Below are positions 1 to 8,272 of a stretch of 64,000 bases of DNA, one piece after another; position 1 is the first letter of the stretch, and the number at the start of each line of letters is the position of its first letter. Location: contig CAVSLA010000004.1 of assembly GCA_963728825.1 (NCBI GenBank), forward strand, positions 930,001 through 994,000, written 5' to 3'. This stretch comes from CAVREM01 sp963728825. GTDB lineage: Bacteria > Acidobacteriota > Vicinamibacteria > Vicinamibacterales > CAVVIG01. The position numbers were made by a program, and so were the translations under genes. Under the pieces are notes generated by a model that was not told where the DNA came from, did no database searches, and saw only the letters and a list, made by a program, of their open reading frames with translations.

Positions 1-2
1 CC

Positions 3-323
3 AAAGAGGGCGTCGAAGAACCCGTTCTCACCTGGCTGCCGTCGATCGGCATCTCCGGCATGATCTTCTACACCGGGGATAAGTTCCCGCAGTGGAAGGG
101 CCAGATCTTCGCCGGCGGACTCTCAGGACTGGCGCTGCATCGGGTGGCCTTCAGCGAGCAGGGCGGCCTGCTCGGCCGCGAGGCGCTGCTCACCGAGGTG
201 CGCCAGCGCGTTCGCGACGTGCGTCAGGGTCCGGACGGCAATATCTATGTCGCGGCTGATGCGAATCCGGGGGGCGTCCTGCGCATCGAACCGGCATCCG
301 GCGCACCCACCGGAGGTGAGTAG
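3..323 (+). CDS. PQQ-dependent sugar dehydrogenase, C-terminal part
   Basis: The reading frame enters from the left edge, so only the last ~106 residues are visible. They carry GDKFPQWKGQIFAGGLSG, then VRQGPDGNIYVAAD and GGVLRIEP, which match the closing blades of the six-bladed propeller of soluble aldose sugar dehydrogenases (YliI/GdhB type). That family oxidises aldoses in the periplasm and passes electrons to a respiratory acceptor through PQQ. The N-terminus, catalytic His and PQQ-binding residues lie outside the window, so activity cannot be judged. The gene stops 19 bases before the next start, suggesting co-transcription with the flavin oxidoreductase and the diheme cytochrome. Confidence 0.82.
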   Translation, partial: KEGVEEPVLTWLPSIGISGMIFYTGDKFPQWKGQIFAGGLSGLALHRVAFSEQGGLLGREALLTEVRQRVRDVRQGPDGNIYVAADANPGGVLRIEPASGAPTGGE

Positions 324-342
324 AGTAGATACTGCCAACGAG

Positions 343-1422
343 ATGAGTCTCTTCGAGCCCTTTACCCTCACGAGCGGACACACGCTGAAGAATCGCTTCA
401 TGCTGGCGCCGCTCACCAATATGCAAAGCCGTCCCGATGGGCGGCTGGGCGACGACGAATACCGGTGGCTGTGCAGGCGCGCGGCGGGAGGCTTCGGCCT
501 CACCATGACATGTGCCACCTACGTCCAGAAGGACGGCATCGGCTTTGGTGGTCAGCTCGGTATCTACGCGAACGACCATGTCGAAGGCCTTAGCCGCCTT
601 GCCACCGGCCTGAAGCGTTACGAAACGCACGCGGTCGTTCAGCTCTATCACGGGGGAATGCGCTCGCCGCGTGCGTTGATCTCCCGCCCTCCGCAGTGTC
701 CATCGGACGATGCGGAGACCGGCGCACGCGCGATGACGACGGCCGAGATCGAGGCGGCGATCGAGGATTTCATTCAGGCCGCACGGCGCGCCCAGCGTGC
801 TGGCTTCGACGGCGTCGAGATCCACGGCGCCCACGGTTATCTCGTCTGTCAGTTTCTCAGCCCAGACATCAATCGCCGTGACGACGACTATGGCGGCTCG
901 CTCGAGGGCCGGTCGCGGTTCCTGTTCGACATCGTCGAGGGCGTGCGCGCCGCGTGCGGGTCGCAATTCAGTCTCGGTGTTCGCCTTTCCCCCGAGCGCT
1001 TCGGAATGCGTCTCGACGAAGTGCGCACCGTGGCTCGGCGCCTGATTGACGAGGGTCGTATCGATTACCTGGACCTGTCGCTATGGGACGTCTTCAAAGA
1101 GCCCACCGACGAAGCGTTCAAGGGACGGGGTCTGCTGTCTTACTTCACGGAGCTGGAGCGCGGCCGTGTCCGCCTCGGGGCAGCCGGCAAGATCACGACG
1201 GGAGAGGCTGCCGCCCGTGCGCTCGCCTCCGGCCTCGACTTCGTCGTCATTGGCCGGGCCGCCATCCTGCATCACGATTTTCCGGGTCGCATCATGGCCG
1301 ATCCGGCGTTCGAACCAGTCGCCCTCCCGGTCAGCGCCGAACACCTGCGCGCCGAAGGCCTGGGCGAGCCGTTCATCGGTTACATGCGGACCTGGAAGGG
1401 TTTCGTGGAGACGTCTGCGTAG
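343..1422 (+). CDS. NADH:flavin oxidoreductase, Old Yellow Enzyme family
   Basis: A 359-aa TIM-barrel FMN enzyme of the OYE family, which reduces activated C=C bonds with NAD(P)H. The signature GFDGVEIHGAHGYLVCQFLSP (residues 155-175; two histidines at 161 and 164, Tyr166) is followed by DDDYGGSLEGR, a textbook match. FVVIGRAAI near residue 305 fits the FMN phosphate loop. I chose ATG 343 because the homologous part begins at MSLFEPFTL; the in-frame codons upstream to 247 overlap the preceding gene and do not look like family sequence. GGAGG at 312-316 is far from 343, so the ribosome site is weak. The substrate cannot be told. Confidence 0.9.
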   Translation: MSLFEPFTLTSGHTLKNRFMLAPLTNMQSRPDGRLGDDEYRWLCRRAAGGFGLTMTCATYVQKDGIGFGGQLGIYANDHVEGLSRLATGLKRYETHAVVQLYHGGMRSPRALISRPPQCPSDDAETGARAMTTAEIEAAIEDFIQAARRAQRAGFDGVEIHGAHGYLVCQFLSPDINRRDDDYGGSLEGRSRFLFDIVEGVRAACGSQFSLGVRLSPERFGMRLDEVRTVARRLIDEGRIDYLDLSLWDVFKEPTDEAFKGRGLLSYFTELERGRVRLGAAGKITTGEAAARALASGLDFVVIGRAAILHHDFPGRIMADPAFEPVALPVSAEHLRAEGLGEPFIGYMRTWKGFVETSA

Positions 1423-1456
1423 GTCGGTCAGCGCTGGTTTCAGAAAGGAAGCACCG

Positions 1457-2455
1457 ATGAGGGTTAGTGCCGCTCTTGCCTGTGTGGTCGCGTGCGTCGT
1501 CGCTTCGTCGGCCATCCCGCGCGGTCAACAGACTCCCACTCCCGAGCCGGCAACGCCGCTGCCGTGGGCGTATCCACTCAATCCTCCCGCTGCCGGTCGT
1601 GGCGCGCCACCACCGCAGCCAGACCCGGCACCGAGGCGCGTGCCCGGCAGCAGCGTCGAACTCACTCAGGCACAGCTCCGCGACCTGTTCAACGTGCCGG
1701 ACTGGCATCCCGACAATCACCCGACGATGCCGGACATCGTCGCGCATGGACGACGGCCCGACGTGAGGGCGTGCGGCTACTGTCACCTGCCGAACGGGCA
1801 GGGACGCCCGGAGAATTCAAGCCTCGCTGGTCTTCCCCCGGCGTACATCGAACAGCAGATGGAGGACTTCAGGGCCGGTCGTCGCAAGAGCTCGGAGCCG
1901 CGGATGGGACCACCCGCGTTGATGGTCACGATCGGCAAGGCGGCCACGGCGGAAGAATCGGCGGTCGCGGCCGCGTACTTCGGCTCGTTTCCATACAAGA
2001 AATGGATTCGCGTCGTTGAGCAGAACATGGTGCCGAAGACTCGCGTGCAGGGCGGCATGCTCGTGCCGGCCGAGGGCGGTGGAACCGAGCCGATCGGGCA
2101 GCGCATTATCGAGATGCCGGAAGAGCTCGAGCGCACCGAGCTGCGCGACTCCGCATCCGGCTTCGTCGCCTATGTGCCGGTCGGCGCCATCAAGCGCGGT
2201 CAGGCTCTCGTCACGACGGGCGGCAACGGGCGAACGATCGCCTGCGGCACGTGTCACGGCGCCGATCTGAAAGGACTCGGCCCGGTGCCGCCGCTGGCCG
2301 GCCGGTCGCCGAGTTACACCGTGCGTCAGCTGTGGGACATGAAGACCGGCAACCGCAACGGGCTGTGGTCGCCGCTGATGAAGGCGGCGGTCGAAAAGCT
2401 CACGCAGGAAGATCTCGTGTCGATTGCGGCCTACACGTCGTCGCGCGAGCCTTAA
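1457..2455 (+). CDS. secreted diheme c-type cytochrome
   Basis: A 332-aa exported protein with a hydrophobic signal peptide at residues 1-23 and a Pro-rich linker. It has two haem-attachment motifs, CGYCH (about residue 107) and CGTCH (about 275), each in a cytochrome-c fold of the type found in periplasmic electron carriers that accept electrons from PQQ dehydrogenases. ATG 1457 is chosen because AGAAAGGAAG lies just before it and the signal peptide begins there; the longer frame from 1046 overlaps the flavoenzyme. Position after a PQQ dehydrogenase end and a flavin oxidoreductase suggests a small redox cluster; the direct partner is inferred. Confidence 0.88.
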   Translation: MRVSAALACVVACVVASSAIPRGQQTPTPEPATPLPWAYPLNPPAAGRGAPPPQPDPAPRRVPGSSVELTQAQLRDLFNVPDWHPDNHPTMPDIVAHGRRPDVRACGYCHLPNGQGRPENSSLAGLPPAYIEQQMEDFRAGRRKSSEPRMGPPALMVTIGKAATAEESAVAAAYFGSFPYKKWIRVVEQNMVPKTRVQGGMLVPAEGGGTEPIGQRIIEMPEELERTELRDSASGFVAYVPVGAIKRGQALVTTGGNGRTIACGTCHGADLKGLGPVPPLAGRSPSYTVRQLWDMKTGNRNGLWSPLMKAAVEKLTQEDLVSIAAYTSSREP

Positions 2456-2479
2456 TCCGGGCGCCCAGCAGGGCCATCC

Positions 2480-2902
2480 ATGTCTCGGATTAACGTCCGC
2501 CGGGTGATTCTGGGCGGACTGGTCGCCGGTCTTGTCGCGAACGCATTCGATTTCGTCATCACCTCCTATTTGATGGCGACTGAGTTTGCTGAAATGCTGG
2601 CGCGCCTTAATGTGAGTGCGTCGGCGGTACAGTCCTGGATCTGGGTGTTTGCTGCCGCTGACTTCCTGTGGGGCTTCTTGCTGGTGTTCACCTACGCGTC
2701 GATACGACCTCGGTTTGGCCCCGGTCCGAAAACCGCTCTCATCGGTGCCGTCTTACTGTGGTTGGCATTCGCCATCGCTGTGCTGATCTTGATGGCGATA
2801 GGCCTGCACACGCTTCAGTCGTACCTGAAGAGCTCGGCGCTGTACCTCATCTCAGCGGTCGTATCGAGTATGGTCGGCGCGGCACTGTACAAAGAGTCGT
2901 GA
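2480..2902 (+). CDS. small integral membrane protein, four predicted helices
   Basis: A 140-aa protein made almost entirely of four hydrophobic segments (approximate residues 9-31, 50-73, 85-107 and 115-137) with few charges in the loops. It resembles the unnamed 'hypothetical membrane protein' class common in Acidobacteriota, and I recognise no catalytic motif. It begins 24 bases after the cytochrome stop and is probably the last gene of that unit. The opposite-strand AbgT gene ends 27 bases beyond it. Confidence 0.7.
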   Translation: MSRINVRRVILGGLVAGLVANAFDFVITSYLMATEFAEMLARLNVSASAVQSWIWVFAAADFLWGFLLVFTYASIRPRFGPGPKTALIGAVLLWLAFAIAVLILMAIGLHTLQSYLKSSALYLISAVVSSMVGAALYKES

Positions 2903-2929
2903 CCGTCAGCGCTCGCGGCCTGACAGGCG

Positions 2930-4504
2930 TCACGGCAGACGAACGCCGGCTCCGGGTCCTACTGGAATGTCGAAGAAGTAGAAGACCGCCAGGATCAACA
3001 CCCAGACGATCCAGAAGGGGAGGACGAACACGCTGAGCCTGGCGAGCATCGTCCCGAGCGTGGTTTCTGGCTGGTAGCGGCGCGCGTAGTCGAGCATGAC
3101 GTAGATGTAGGCGTTCAGCGGCGTGATCGTCTGTGTCGTCGAATCGCCGATCCGGTAAGCGGCCTGGATGAAGGCGGGATCGTAGCCGAGCAGCATGAAC
3201 GCCGGAATCATCACCGGCGCGAGCAGCGACCAGAGCGCAGAGCCGGATACGATGAAGAGGTTGGCCACCGTCGCGATCAAGACCAGTCCCAGCACCCCTG
3301 CGAAACCGGTGAGATGGGCGCGCTCCAGCCCTTCGGCGGCCTCCACCGCGATCAGCGTGCCGAGATTCGACCAGGTGAACAACCCGATGAACTGCGCGGC
3401 GGCAAAAATGAAGACGATGTAGCCGGACATGTCTTTCACGGAGGTGGCCATCATCTGCGGCACGTCGTGGGCGCGGCGAATCGTGCCGGCCGCCATGCCA
3501 TAGGTCAGGCCGCTCACGAGGAAGGCTCCCATGATGAGCGGGACGAGACCCGAGATGAACGGCGACGGGATCAGCCGTCCGCCCGGGCCTCTGAGGAAAC
3601 TCCCCGGGAGCAGCCAGAGAGAAAACGCGATCAGCACGTACAGCGCGAGCGCACCGAAACTCAGGAAGACCGCTCTGAGTTTCCGCGAATCCAACGATTT
3701 CTCGTCCTCGCCGCCGCCACGCAGTGAGCCGTCCGGATTGACCCCGGGTGCCGGCTCCTGCCAATGGCCCAACCGCGGTTCGAGAACACGGTCGATGAGA
3801 AATCCTCCGACCAGGGGCAGGATCAGCCCCGACACGGCCGCGAAGAAATAGTTCATCGTGATGCTGGTCGTGATGCCGGCGCCCTGCGGCACGATCGCGA
3901 TCACTCTCTGCGTGATGCCCTGGAGCAACGCGTCCAGCGCGCCGATGAAGATGCCGCCGGCGTAGCCGCTGTTGACGCAGGCGAACGCGCCGAGCAGTCC
4001 GGCGACCGGATGCCGGCCAGCGGCCTTGAAGACCAGCGCCGCCAGGGGCGGAATCACGATGATGGCGGGGTCCGACATCACGTGACCCTGGCAGGCAACG
4101 AAGGCCACCGCGTAGGGCAGCAGCCGGCGCGGCGTTCGAGCGAACGTCACTCGGACCGCGCTCGAAAGGAACCCGCTCCGCTCCGCGACCCCGACCGCGA
4201 TCAGCATCACCAGCACCGCGCCGAACGGCGGGAAGCCGATGAAGTTCTGGACGAAATTTTCCAGCCACCAGACGAGGCCACCGGTGGTGAGGATGCCGCG
4301 GACGGGGATCGCGGTGGTCTCACCCGGGATGCGCACGGCCACTCCCGACGCCGCCACCATCGTCGACACCAACGCCAGGACGAGTGTCAGATAGACGAAC
4401 AGCATGAACGGATCGGGAATCCTGTCGCCAATCCGTTCGATGAAGTTGAACAGCCGGTCCAGCCGCGAAGGCCGTCCGGACAATGCCGGGGTCAGCGTGT
4501 CCAC
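2930..4504 (-). CDS. AbgT family transporter
   Basis: A 524-aa, ~12-helix membrane protein with the AbgT hallmarks: N-terminal IERIGDRIPDPFMLF, the re-entrant region SDPAIIVIPPLAALVF with CVNSGYAGG, and C-terminal GDSTTQTITPLNAYI. The family imports p-aminobenzoyl-glutamate in E. coli (AbgT) and exports sulfonamides in others (MtrF, YdaH), so transport direction is not decided by sequence. It starts with GTG at 4504, ten bases after the stop of the upstream PDLQG-family gene, so the two form an operon. Length and topology are normal for the family. Confidence 0.9.
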   Translation of the reverse strand: MDTLTPALSGRPSRLDRLFNFIERIGDRIPDPFMLFVYLTLVLALVSTMVAASGVAVRIPGETTAIPVRGILTTGGLVWWLENFVQNFIGFPPFGAVLVMLIAVGVAERSGFLSSAVRVTFARTPRRLLPYAVAFVACQGHVMSDPAIIVIPPLAALVFKAAGRHPVAGLLGAFACVNSGYAGGIFIGALDALLQGITQRVIAIVPQGAGITTSITMNYFFAAVSGLILPLVGGFLIDRVLEPRLGHWQEPAPGVNPDGSLRGGGEDEKSLDSRKLRAVFLSFGALALYVLIAFSLWLLPGSFLRGPGGRLIPSPFISGLVPLIMGAFLVSGLTYGMAAGTIRRAHDVPQMMATSVKDMSGYIVFIFAAAQFIGLFTWSNLGTLIAVEAAEGLERAHLTGFAGVLGLVLIATVANLFIVSGSALWSLLAPVMIPAFMLLGYDPAFIQAAYRIGDSTTQTITPLNAYIYVMLDYARRYQPETTLGTMLARLSVFVLPFWIVWVLILAVFYFFDIPVGPGAGVRLP

Positions 4505-4514
4505 GCGGGTCGTT

Positions 4515-5525
4515 TCAGTGCCGCTGCTCCTGCGCGCGAGCGGCAGAGAGCATACCCGTGAGAATATGGAAATTGCCCTCGTGGCAGGCCGACTCGTAGA
4601 GGATCTCTGACGACTGTTTCAGCGGCATCTCCGCAGTCCACGTTCGCGTCCACGTTGCCGGATCGCTGAGCGTCATCTCGTAGCGGATCGTATCGGGGGC
4701 GACTCGCGTCAGACGCTCGACGAGGTTCAACCCGGCCGCGGATCCCAGGAAGTTGCTCTTGGGCGAGAAATTCGTGGTCTCGATGACGAGCGTCTGGCCG
4801 TCCCACCGGCCGCGCGAGTCGCCGCTCCACAGACGGACCCCGCCCGGAAGGTGCGGGCGCCCGTCCAGAGGAATGATGCGCGCCTCGTGGCCCGTTTCCA
4901 TGAACAGCACCACGTATCCGGGTGTCTGCACGATCTGGTAGTACCCCAGATCGCCGGCGCCATACCGCCCGCCGAGGCGGGGCACCCCCCAGGCGATGCA
5001 GCGCAGCGCGTTGTCGAAGTCCTCGGGATGTTCGCGCCGTGCGGCGATCGCGGCTGCTTCGCGCCGGCGTTGCGCGTCGGCCGTCTGAGGTGGAATGCGT
5101 CCATCCGGCGGATCGACGATCAGCGACGTGTGTCGATCGAACTCCCGCTCGATCATGTCCTCGGAGTTGTGCGTCGATGTCGGGCTCTTGAAGCGATCCG
5201 GGTTGGCCAGGGCGGCCAGGAACACCGCGTCGCCGGCGGCGAAGTCGCTGGTCCCGTCAGCGAAAATTCGCTTGGCCCGTTCCCGCAGTTCGGCAACTTC
5301 CTCATCGGTCAGAAGCGATCGTCCCTCGAGCGCTTTTGGCCGCTCCAGCGGCGTCGCGCTCTTGCTCAGCCAGACCCCCTGCAGATCGGGTTGACCATCG
5401 GGCGTGCGTGGCGCCGTCCAGACCTTTGGGGGTGTCTGGCCGTGGACCAGGTCCGGCATCGTGAGCGAAGCGACCGCTGCGACGACGAGCAGGCCAACCG
5501 ATGACGCGCGCAACCGCATACTCAT
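4515..5525 (-). CDS. PDLQG-family secreted protein (copy 1), unknown function
   Basis: A 336-aa protein with a signal peptide (residues 1-29, ending VHGQ). The core contains GQPDLQGVWLS, LIVDPPDGRIPPQ, WDGQTLVIETTNFSPK, RYEMTLSDPATWTRTWTAE and CHEGNFHILTG. The same motif order occurs at 18457-19581 and 35476-36654, and more distantly at 36678-37643, so it is a local paralogous family. The conserved Cys-His-Glu and Asp-rich loops could bind a metal or substrate, but no activity is known to me. It is the first gene of an operon with the AbgT transporter. Expected location is the periplasm. Confidence 0.8.
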   Translation of the reverse strand: MSMRLRASSVGLLVVAAVASLTMPDLVHGQTPPKVWTAPRTPDGQPDLQGVWLSKSATPLERPKALEGRSLLTDEEVAELRERAKRIFADGTSDFAAGDAVFLAALANPDRFKSPTSTHNSEDMIEREFDRHTSLIVDPPDGRIPPQTADAQRRREAAAIAARREHPEDFDNALRCIAWGVPRLGGRYGAGDLGYYQIVQTPGYVVLFMETGHEARIIPLDGRPHLPGGVRLWSGDSRGRWDGQTLVIETTNFSPKSNFLGSAAGLNLVERLTRVAPDTIRYEMTLSDPATWTRTWTAEMPLKQSSEILYESACHEGNFHILTGMLSAARAQEQRH

Positions 5526-5579
5526 TTCGGGCCGCCCCTACATCAGGTTCGTTGTGCGGAAAGGTGCACCATTATCGCC

Positions 5580-5603
5580 TTATCGTCCGCGGAAAAACGA
5601 TAA
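5580..5603. promoter_or_regulatory. inverted repeat in a divergent intergenic region
   Basis: TTATCGT (5580-5586) and ACGATAA (5597-5603) form a perfect 7-bp dyad with a 10-bp spacer, in the AT-richer gap between the divergently read genes at 5525 and 5652. Its position suits an operator acting on either promoter. No strong -35/-10 pair is evident, and the protein that would bind is unknown. Confidence 0.3.
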
Positions 5604-5651
5604 AGCTAAATGCGTTAACATGCCGCCCGGGTCGGAGTTAGGGAGGCCGTG

Positions 5652-6167
5652 ATGCGGTATTTGAGATCATGGGTGGCGGTGGCGCTGCTCGTGCTTGCTG
5701 CCGGTGCAGGCTGCGAAACCAGTCCTACTCGTAGCGAGACCGGCACCGGTGGGTTGGGGAGCGGCGGATCAGGCGGTGGCACGCTGCCGAACGGCTCGAT
5801 GAGCGCGACCTTCGACGGGGCCACGTGGACCGCCTCTTTGGCGCTCGCGCCCCTTTTCGTGAGCGAAACTTTTGCGCTGAGCGGGACCGACCAAACCGGA
5901 CGTAGCCTCACTCTGAGCATGCGCGCCAGCGGCTCGGGCACGTATCCCTTCACAGGAACCAATGGCGGGGCGTGCAACCTGATCATCGGCAGCGCGACCT
6001 GGCTGGGCGCGCCGGCTGCTCAGCAAGGCTCCGGGCAGATCGTCTTTACCACGCTGAACGCGACCAATGCGATCGGCACCTTCGAATGCAGCGCGCCGCC
6101 GCAGGCCGGGACGACGGCGAGCGGAATCAAGAGCATCAGCAACGGCACCTTCAACGTGCGGTTCTGA
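5652..6167 (+). CDS. lipoprotein, DUF6252-like
   Basis: A 171-aa protein with a clear lipoprotein signal: hydrophobic residues 8-18, then AGAGC with Cys around residue 20, followed by a Gly/Ser/Thr linker. The mature part (MSATFDGATWTA, LTLSMRASGSGTYPF, GTFECSA, SNGTFNVRF) looks like the small beta-sandwich domain annotated DUF6252 in Bacteroidetes and Acidobacteriota lipoproteins; this family assignment is from memory. ATG 5652 is preferred over GTG 5649 because GGGAGG (5641-5646) is better spaced from it. No operon partner; role unknown. Confidence 0.7.
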   Translation: MRYLRSWVAVALLVLAAGAGCETSPTRSETGTGGLGSGGSGGGTLPNGSMSATFDGATWTASLALAPLFVSETFALSGTDQTGRSLTLSMRASGSGTYPFTGTNGGACNLIIGSATWLGAPAAQQGSGQIVFTTLNATNAIGTFECSAPPQAGTTASGIKSISNGTFNVRF

Positions 6168-6186
6168 TTGAGGAACGAATCCCGCG

Positions 6187-6756
6187 CTATTTCTTCAACG
6201 CCGGGTGCATGTAGTTCTGCGGCAGCACGCGGGCGGTATCGGGCCGCATGCTCAGGTAGGTGAGCTGGTCGGTGATGTCGTCGAACCCGTGCGGCACGCC
6301 GGCCGGGACGATCACGACGTCGCCGGGCGCGATGCGGCGGCGATCGCCGCCCTTGAACACGCCGCCGCTGCTTGGTCCGACGGCCAGCCGGACGAACTCG
6401 GTCTCGGGCGGAAACGCACGGTCGTTCTCGACCGTCCCGCCGGTGACGAGCGTGCCGCTGCCCGACACGATGTAGAACACTTCCGTCACCTGGCTGTGGG
6501 TGATCGCCGCAATCGGGGCGCCGGGCTTGGTCGGTCCGCGCCGCAGGATGCCGACGCCGACCTGGTAGGTCCCGAGGTCCGCGACTCTGATCTGCCGATC
6601 GGTTCCGGCCCCTTCAGGCCCGGTGTGTTTCAACACCGCCTCGATTTCGGCGCTGGTGATGCCAACCACCGGAGCGGTCTTGGACTGACCCGAGCCGGAC
6701 GTGCAGGTCAGAACGACGGCGAGAGCAGTCAGCAGGGATGTGTTCCGTGTCGGCAT
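6187..6756 (-). CDS. secreted cupin-domain protein
   Basis: A 189-aa protein with a signal peptide (residues 1-22) and one cupin barrel. Motif 1 is THSQVTEVFYIVSGSGTLVTGG and motif 2 is RRIAPGDVVIVPAGVPHGF. Motif 1 keeps a His and a Glu and motif 2 keeps the final His, compatible with a metal site, although the usual HxH is reduced to a single His. AGGAGGA stands six bases before GTG 6759 and nine before ATG 6756; I use ATG. A strong hairpin (6777-6797) lies just upstream of that ribosome site. Substrate unknown. Confidence 0.8.
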   Translation of the reverse strand: MPTRNTSLLTALAVVLTCTSGSGQSKTAPVVGITSAEIEAVLKHTGPEGAGTDRQIRVADLGTYQVGVGILRRGPTKPGAPIAAITHSQVTEVFYIVSGSGTLVTGGTVENDRAFPPETEFVRLAVGPSSGGVFKGGDRRRIAPGDVVIVPAGVPHGFDDITDQLTYLSMRPDTARVLPQNYMHPALKK

Positions 6757-6776
6757 CACAAACAGTCCTCCTGTAG

Positions 6777-6797
6777 GGCGGACCTCTCAGGTCCGCC
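6777..6797. repeat. GGCGGACCT hairpin, REP-like
   Basis: GGCGGACCT (6777-6785) and AGGTCCGCC (6789-6797) make a perfect 9-bp stem with a 3-base loop. It sits in the 5' leader of the cupin gene, just before its ribosome site. I recall similar GTAGGGCGGACCT palindromes as dispersed intergenic repeats in Acidobacteriota genomes, so it may be a REP-type repeat rather than a cupin-specific switch. A related stem (GGCGGGTCC) occurs at 16777-16799. Confidence 0.55.
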
Positions 6798-6917
6798 TCG
6801 CGATGAATCGAGAGTCGCTCAGGGATCTTAACCGTACTCACGAACTGGAGTGCGGCGATGTGCAGGGTGACGCAATGTGAGCGCGGTCGGACGCCAAAGC
6901 TGGTGCTGATGCGCGAC

Positions 6918-6923
6918 TATAAT
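6918..6923 (+). promoter_or_regulatory. perfect -10 box (TATAAT)
   Basis: TATAAT at 6918-6923 stands 46 bases upstream of the preferred TTG start at 6969. No convincing -35 box is seen 16-18 bases upstream. If used, transcription would begin near 6930, which rules out the ATG codons at 6858 and 6909 and supports the TTG start. Confidence 0.45.
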
Positions 6924-6968
6924 TCTGGCGCACGCAAAAATCCCGAATCAATCTTGAGGAGTGCCGGC

Positions 6969-8198
6969 TTGCACATCACCTTCGATCAGTGGATGCAGCG
7001 CACCAATCTTGGCGTGCTCTCGGTGCGCAGCTCGTCGCTCAAGAGCGTCGACGTGGCGCTGAAGAACTACGACGTATTCCCCAGTGCCCGCCATCTGCGG
7101 ATGCTCCGCCGGACGTTCGAACGGTGGAAGGGCGAAAAGGCCGACTGGAAGAAGAGCGACCGCAACGGCAAGGGCGCCGTCACGGATCTCGACGCCATGC
7201 TGAGAGGACCGGAGCGCGATCTGAGCCCCATGGACTATCTGCTCCAGGAGCAGCGCCGGCGGATCGACATGCTGTTCCGGGGACGCAAGCTGGTCACGCG
7301 GAAGTCGAAGCTGATCCTCCCCGGGGGCAGCGCTCTCAGTAATCTGGAGAACATCCGCCGCGGCGCGACGGCGTTGGGTGCCCCGAATCCCGCGTTCATG
7401 GATTCGACCCGTGCGCTGTTCCGCAGCTTCTTCGGCGCAAGCGGCGGCCACGTCAGCCTCGAGGTGGAAGTCGCCGAGTATCTCGGCCGGGAAGTGCTCG
7501 GCGACCTGGTCAAGGGCATGGCGCCGTATGCCGGCATCCTCACATCGGGCGCCAACGCGATCTACCAGTTCGGCAAGCTCGCTCAGGCGGCCGGCCGCTG
7601 GGCGGAGGTCCACGACTGCCGTACGGCGGTGCGCGCGGGAGACCCGAGCAAGGCGGTCGCGGCCATCGAGCGTGTGCTGTCGCGTGACATGACGCGGCAT
7701 GCCACGCAGGGCACCATGTCGGGGTTCGAGGCGATCGCCAGGGGCGCCGCCACGACCGTCGGCGGCCCGGCGGCGGAGACGGTCGCGGCCGGCGTGATGA
7801 GCATCGCGAAGCTCACGTTCCAGGTCTTCGTGATCGGCCGCGACTTCCAGGAGAAGAGCCTCGCCAACGGCATCATGTCCGGAATGGAGCCGGTCACCTA
7901 CACCGTGTTCGACAAGTACCCGCTCCTCGGCTGCTACTACGTCGTCTGCGTGGACACCTCAGACGTGGTGAACTTCATGCTGGACGACATCGGCACCGAC
8001 AACTGGATGGACGATGTGGAGAAGCTGACGAAGAAGATGCAGCCGATCCTCCTGATCTCGCGGAAGCTCATTGCCGACGCTCGTTTCGAAATCGCGCATA
8101 TGCCGAAGCTGAAGAAGATTGAGAAGTTCCCGAAGAAGGCGCTGCGCGGAGACTACTCGGGCCAGGGCCCTGCTCAACCGGCAATCGAGCTGGAATAA
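6969..8198 (+). CDS. uncharacterised 409-aa protein
   Basis: I do not recognise this protein with confidence. The start is taken as TTG 6969: TGAGGAG (6955-6961) is spaced seven bases from it, and a TATAAT box at 6918 excludes the upstream ATGs. The N-terminal ~110 residues are charged and helical (LKSVDVALKNYDVFPSARH, WKKSDRNGKGAVTDL). The middle has two Gly/Ala-rich semi-hydrophobic stretches (GMAPYAGILTSGANAIYQFG and GAATTVGGPAAETVAAGVM) that could insert in or pack against a membrane. Next comes a well-defined segment LLGCYYVVCVDTSDVVNFM, and the tail is Lys-rich. There is no signal peptide. The N-terminal RN..AV..L pattern reminds me of some secreted-effector N-termini, but that is only an impression. 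Confidence 0.72.
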   Translation: MHITFDQWMQRTNLGVLSVRSSSLKSVDVALKNYDVFPSARHLRMLRRTFERWKGEKADWKKSDRNGKGAVTDLDAMLRGPERDLSPMDYLLQEQRRRIDMLFRGRKLVTRKSKLILPGGSALSNLENIRRGATALGAPNPAFMDSTRALFRSFFGASGGHVSLEVEVAEYLGREVLGDLVKGMAPYAGILTSGANAIYQFGKLAQAAGRWAEVHDCRTAVRAGDPSKAVAAIERVLSRDMTRHATQGTMSGFEAIARGAATTVGGPAAETVAAGVMSIAKLTFQVFVIGRDFQEKSLANGIMSGMEPVTYTVFDKYPLLGCYYVVCVDTSDVVNFMLDDIGTDNWMDDVEKLTKKMQPILLISRKLIADARFEIAHMPKLKKIEKFPKKALRGDYSGQGPAQPAIELE

Positions 8199-8272
8199 GG
8201 CTGGGGGAGCGTGGACAAGCGTTGACGCGGCAACCTCCTGTCGAGGTCACCGCGTCCCGTCAACGGGCGATA

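Noticed and set aside
190..966. 258-aa open frame opposite the flavin oxidoreductase
   Set aside because: High GC makes long antisense frames common. The plus-strand frame carries the full OYE signature, while this one is Arg/Ala-rich without any domain.
2847..4268. 473-aa frame in another phase of the AbgT gene
   Set aside because: Arg/Gly-rich shadow of a membrane protein that itself shows the full family motif set.
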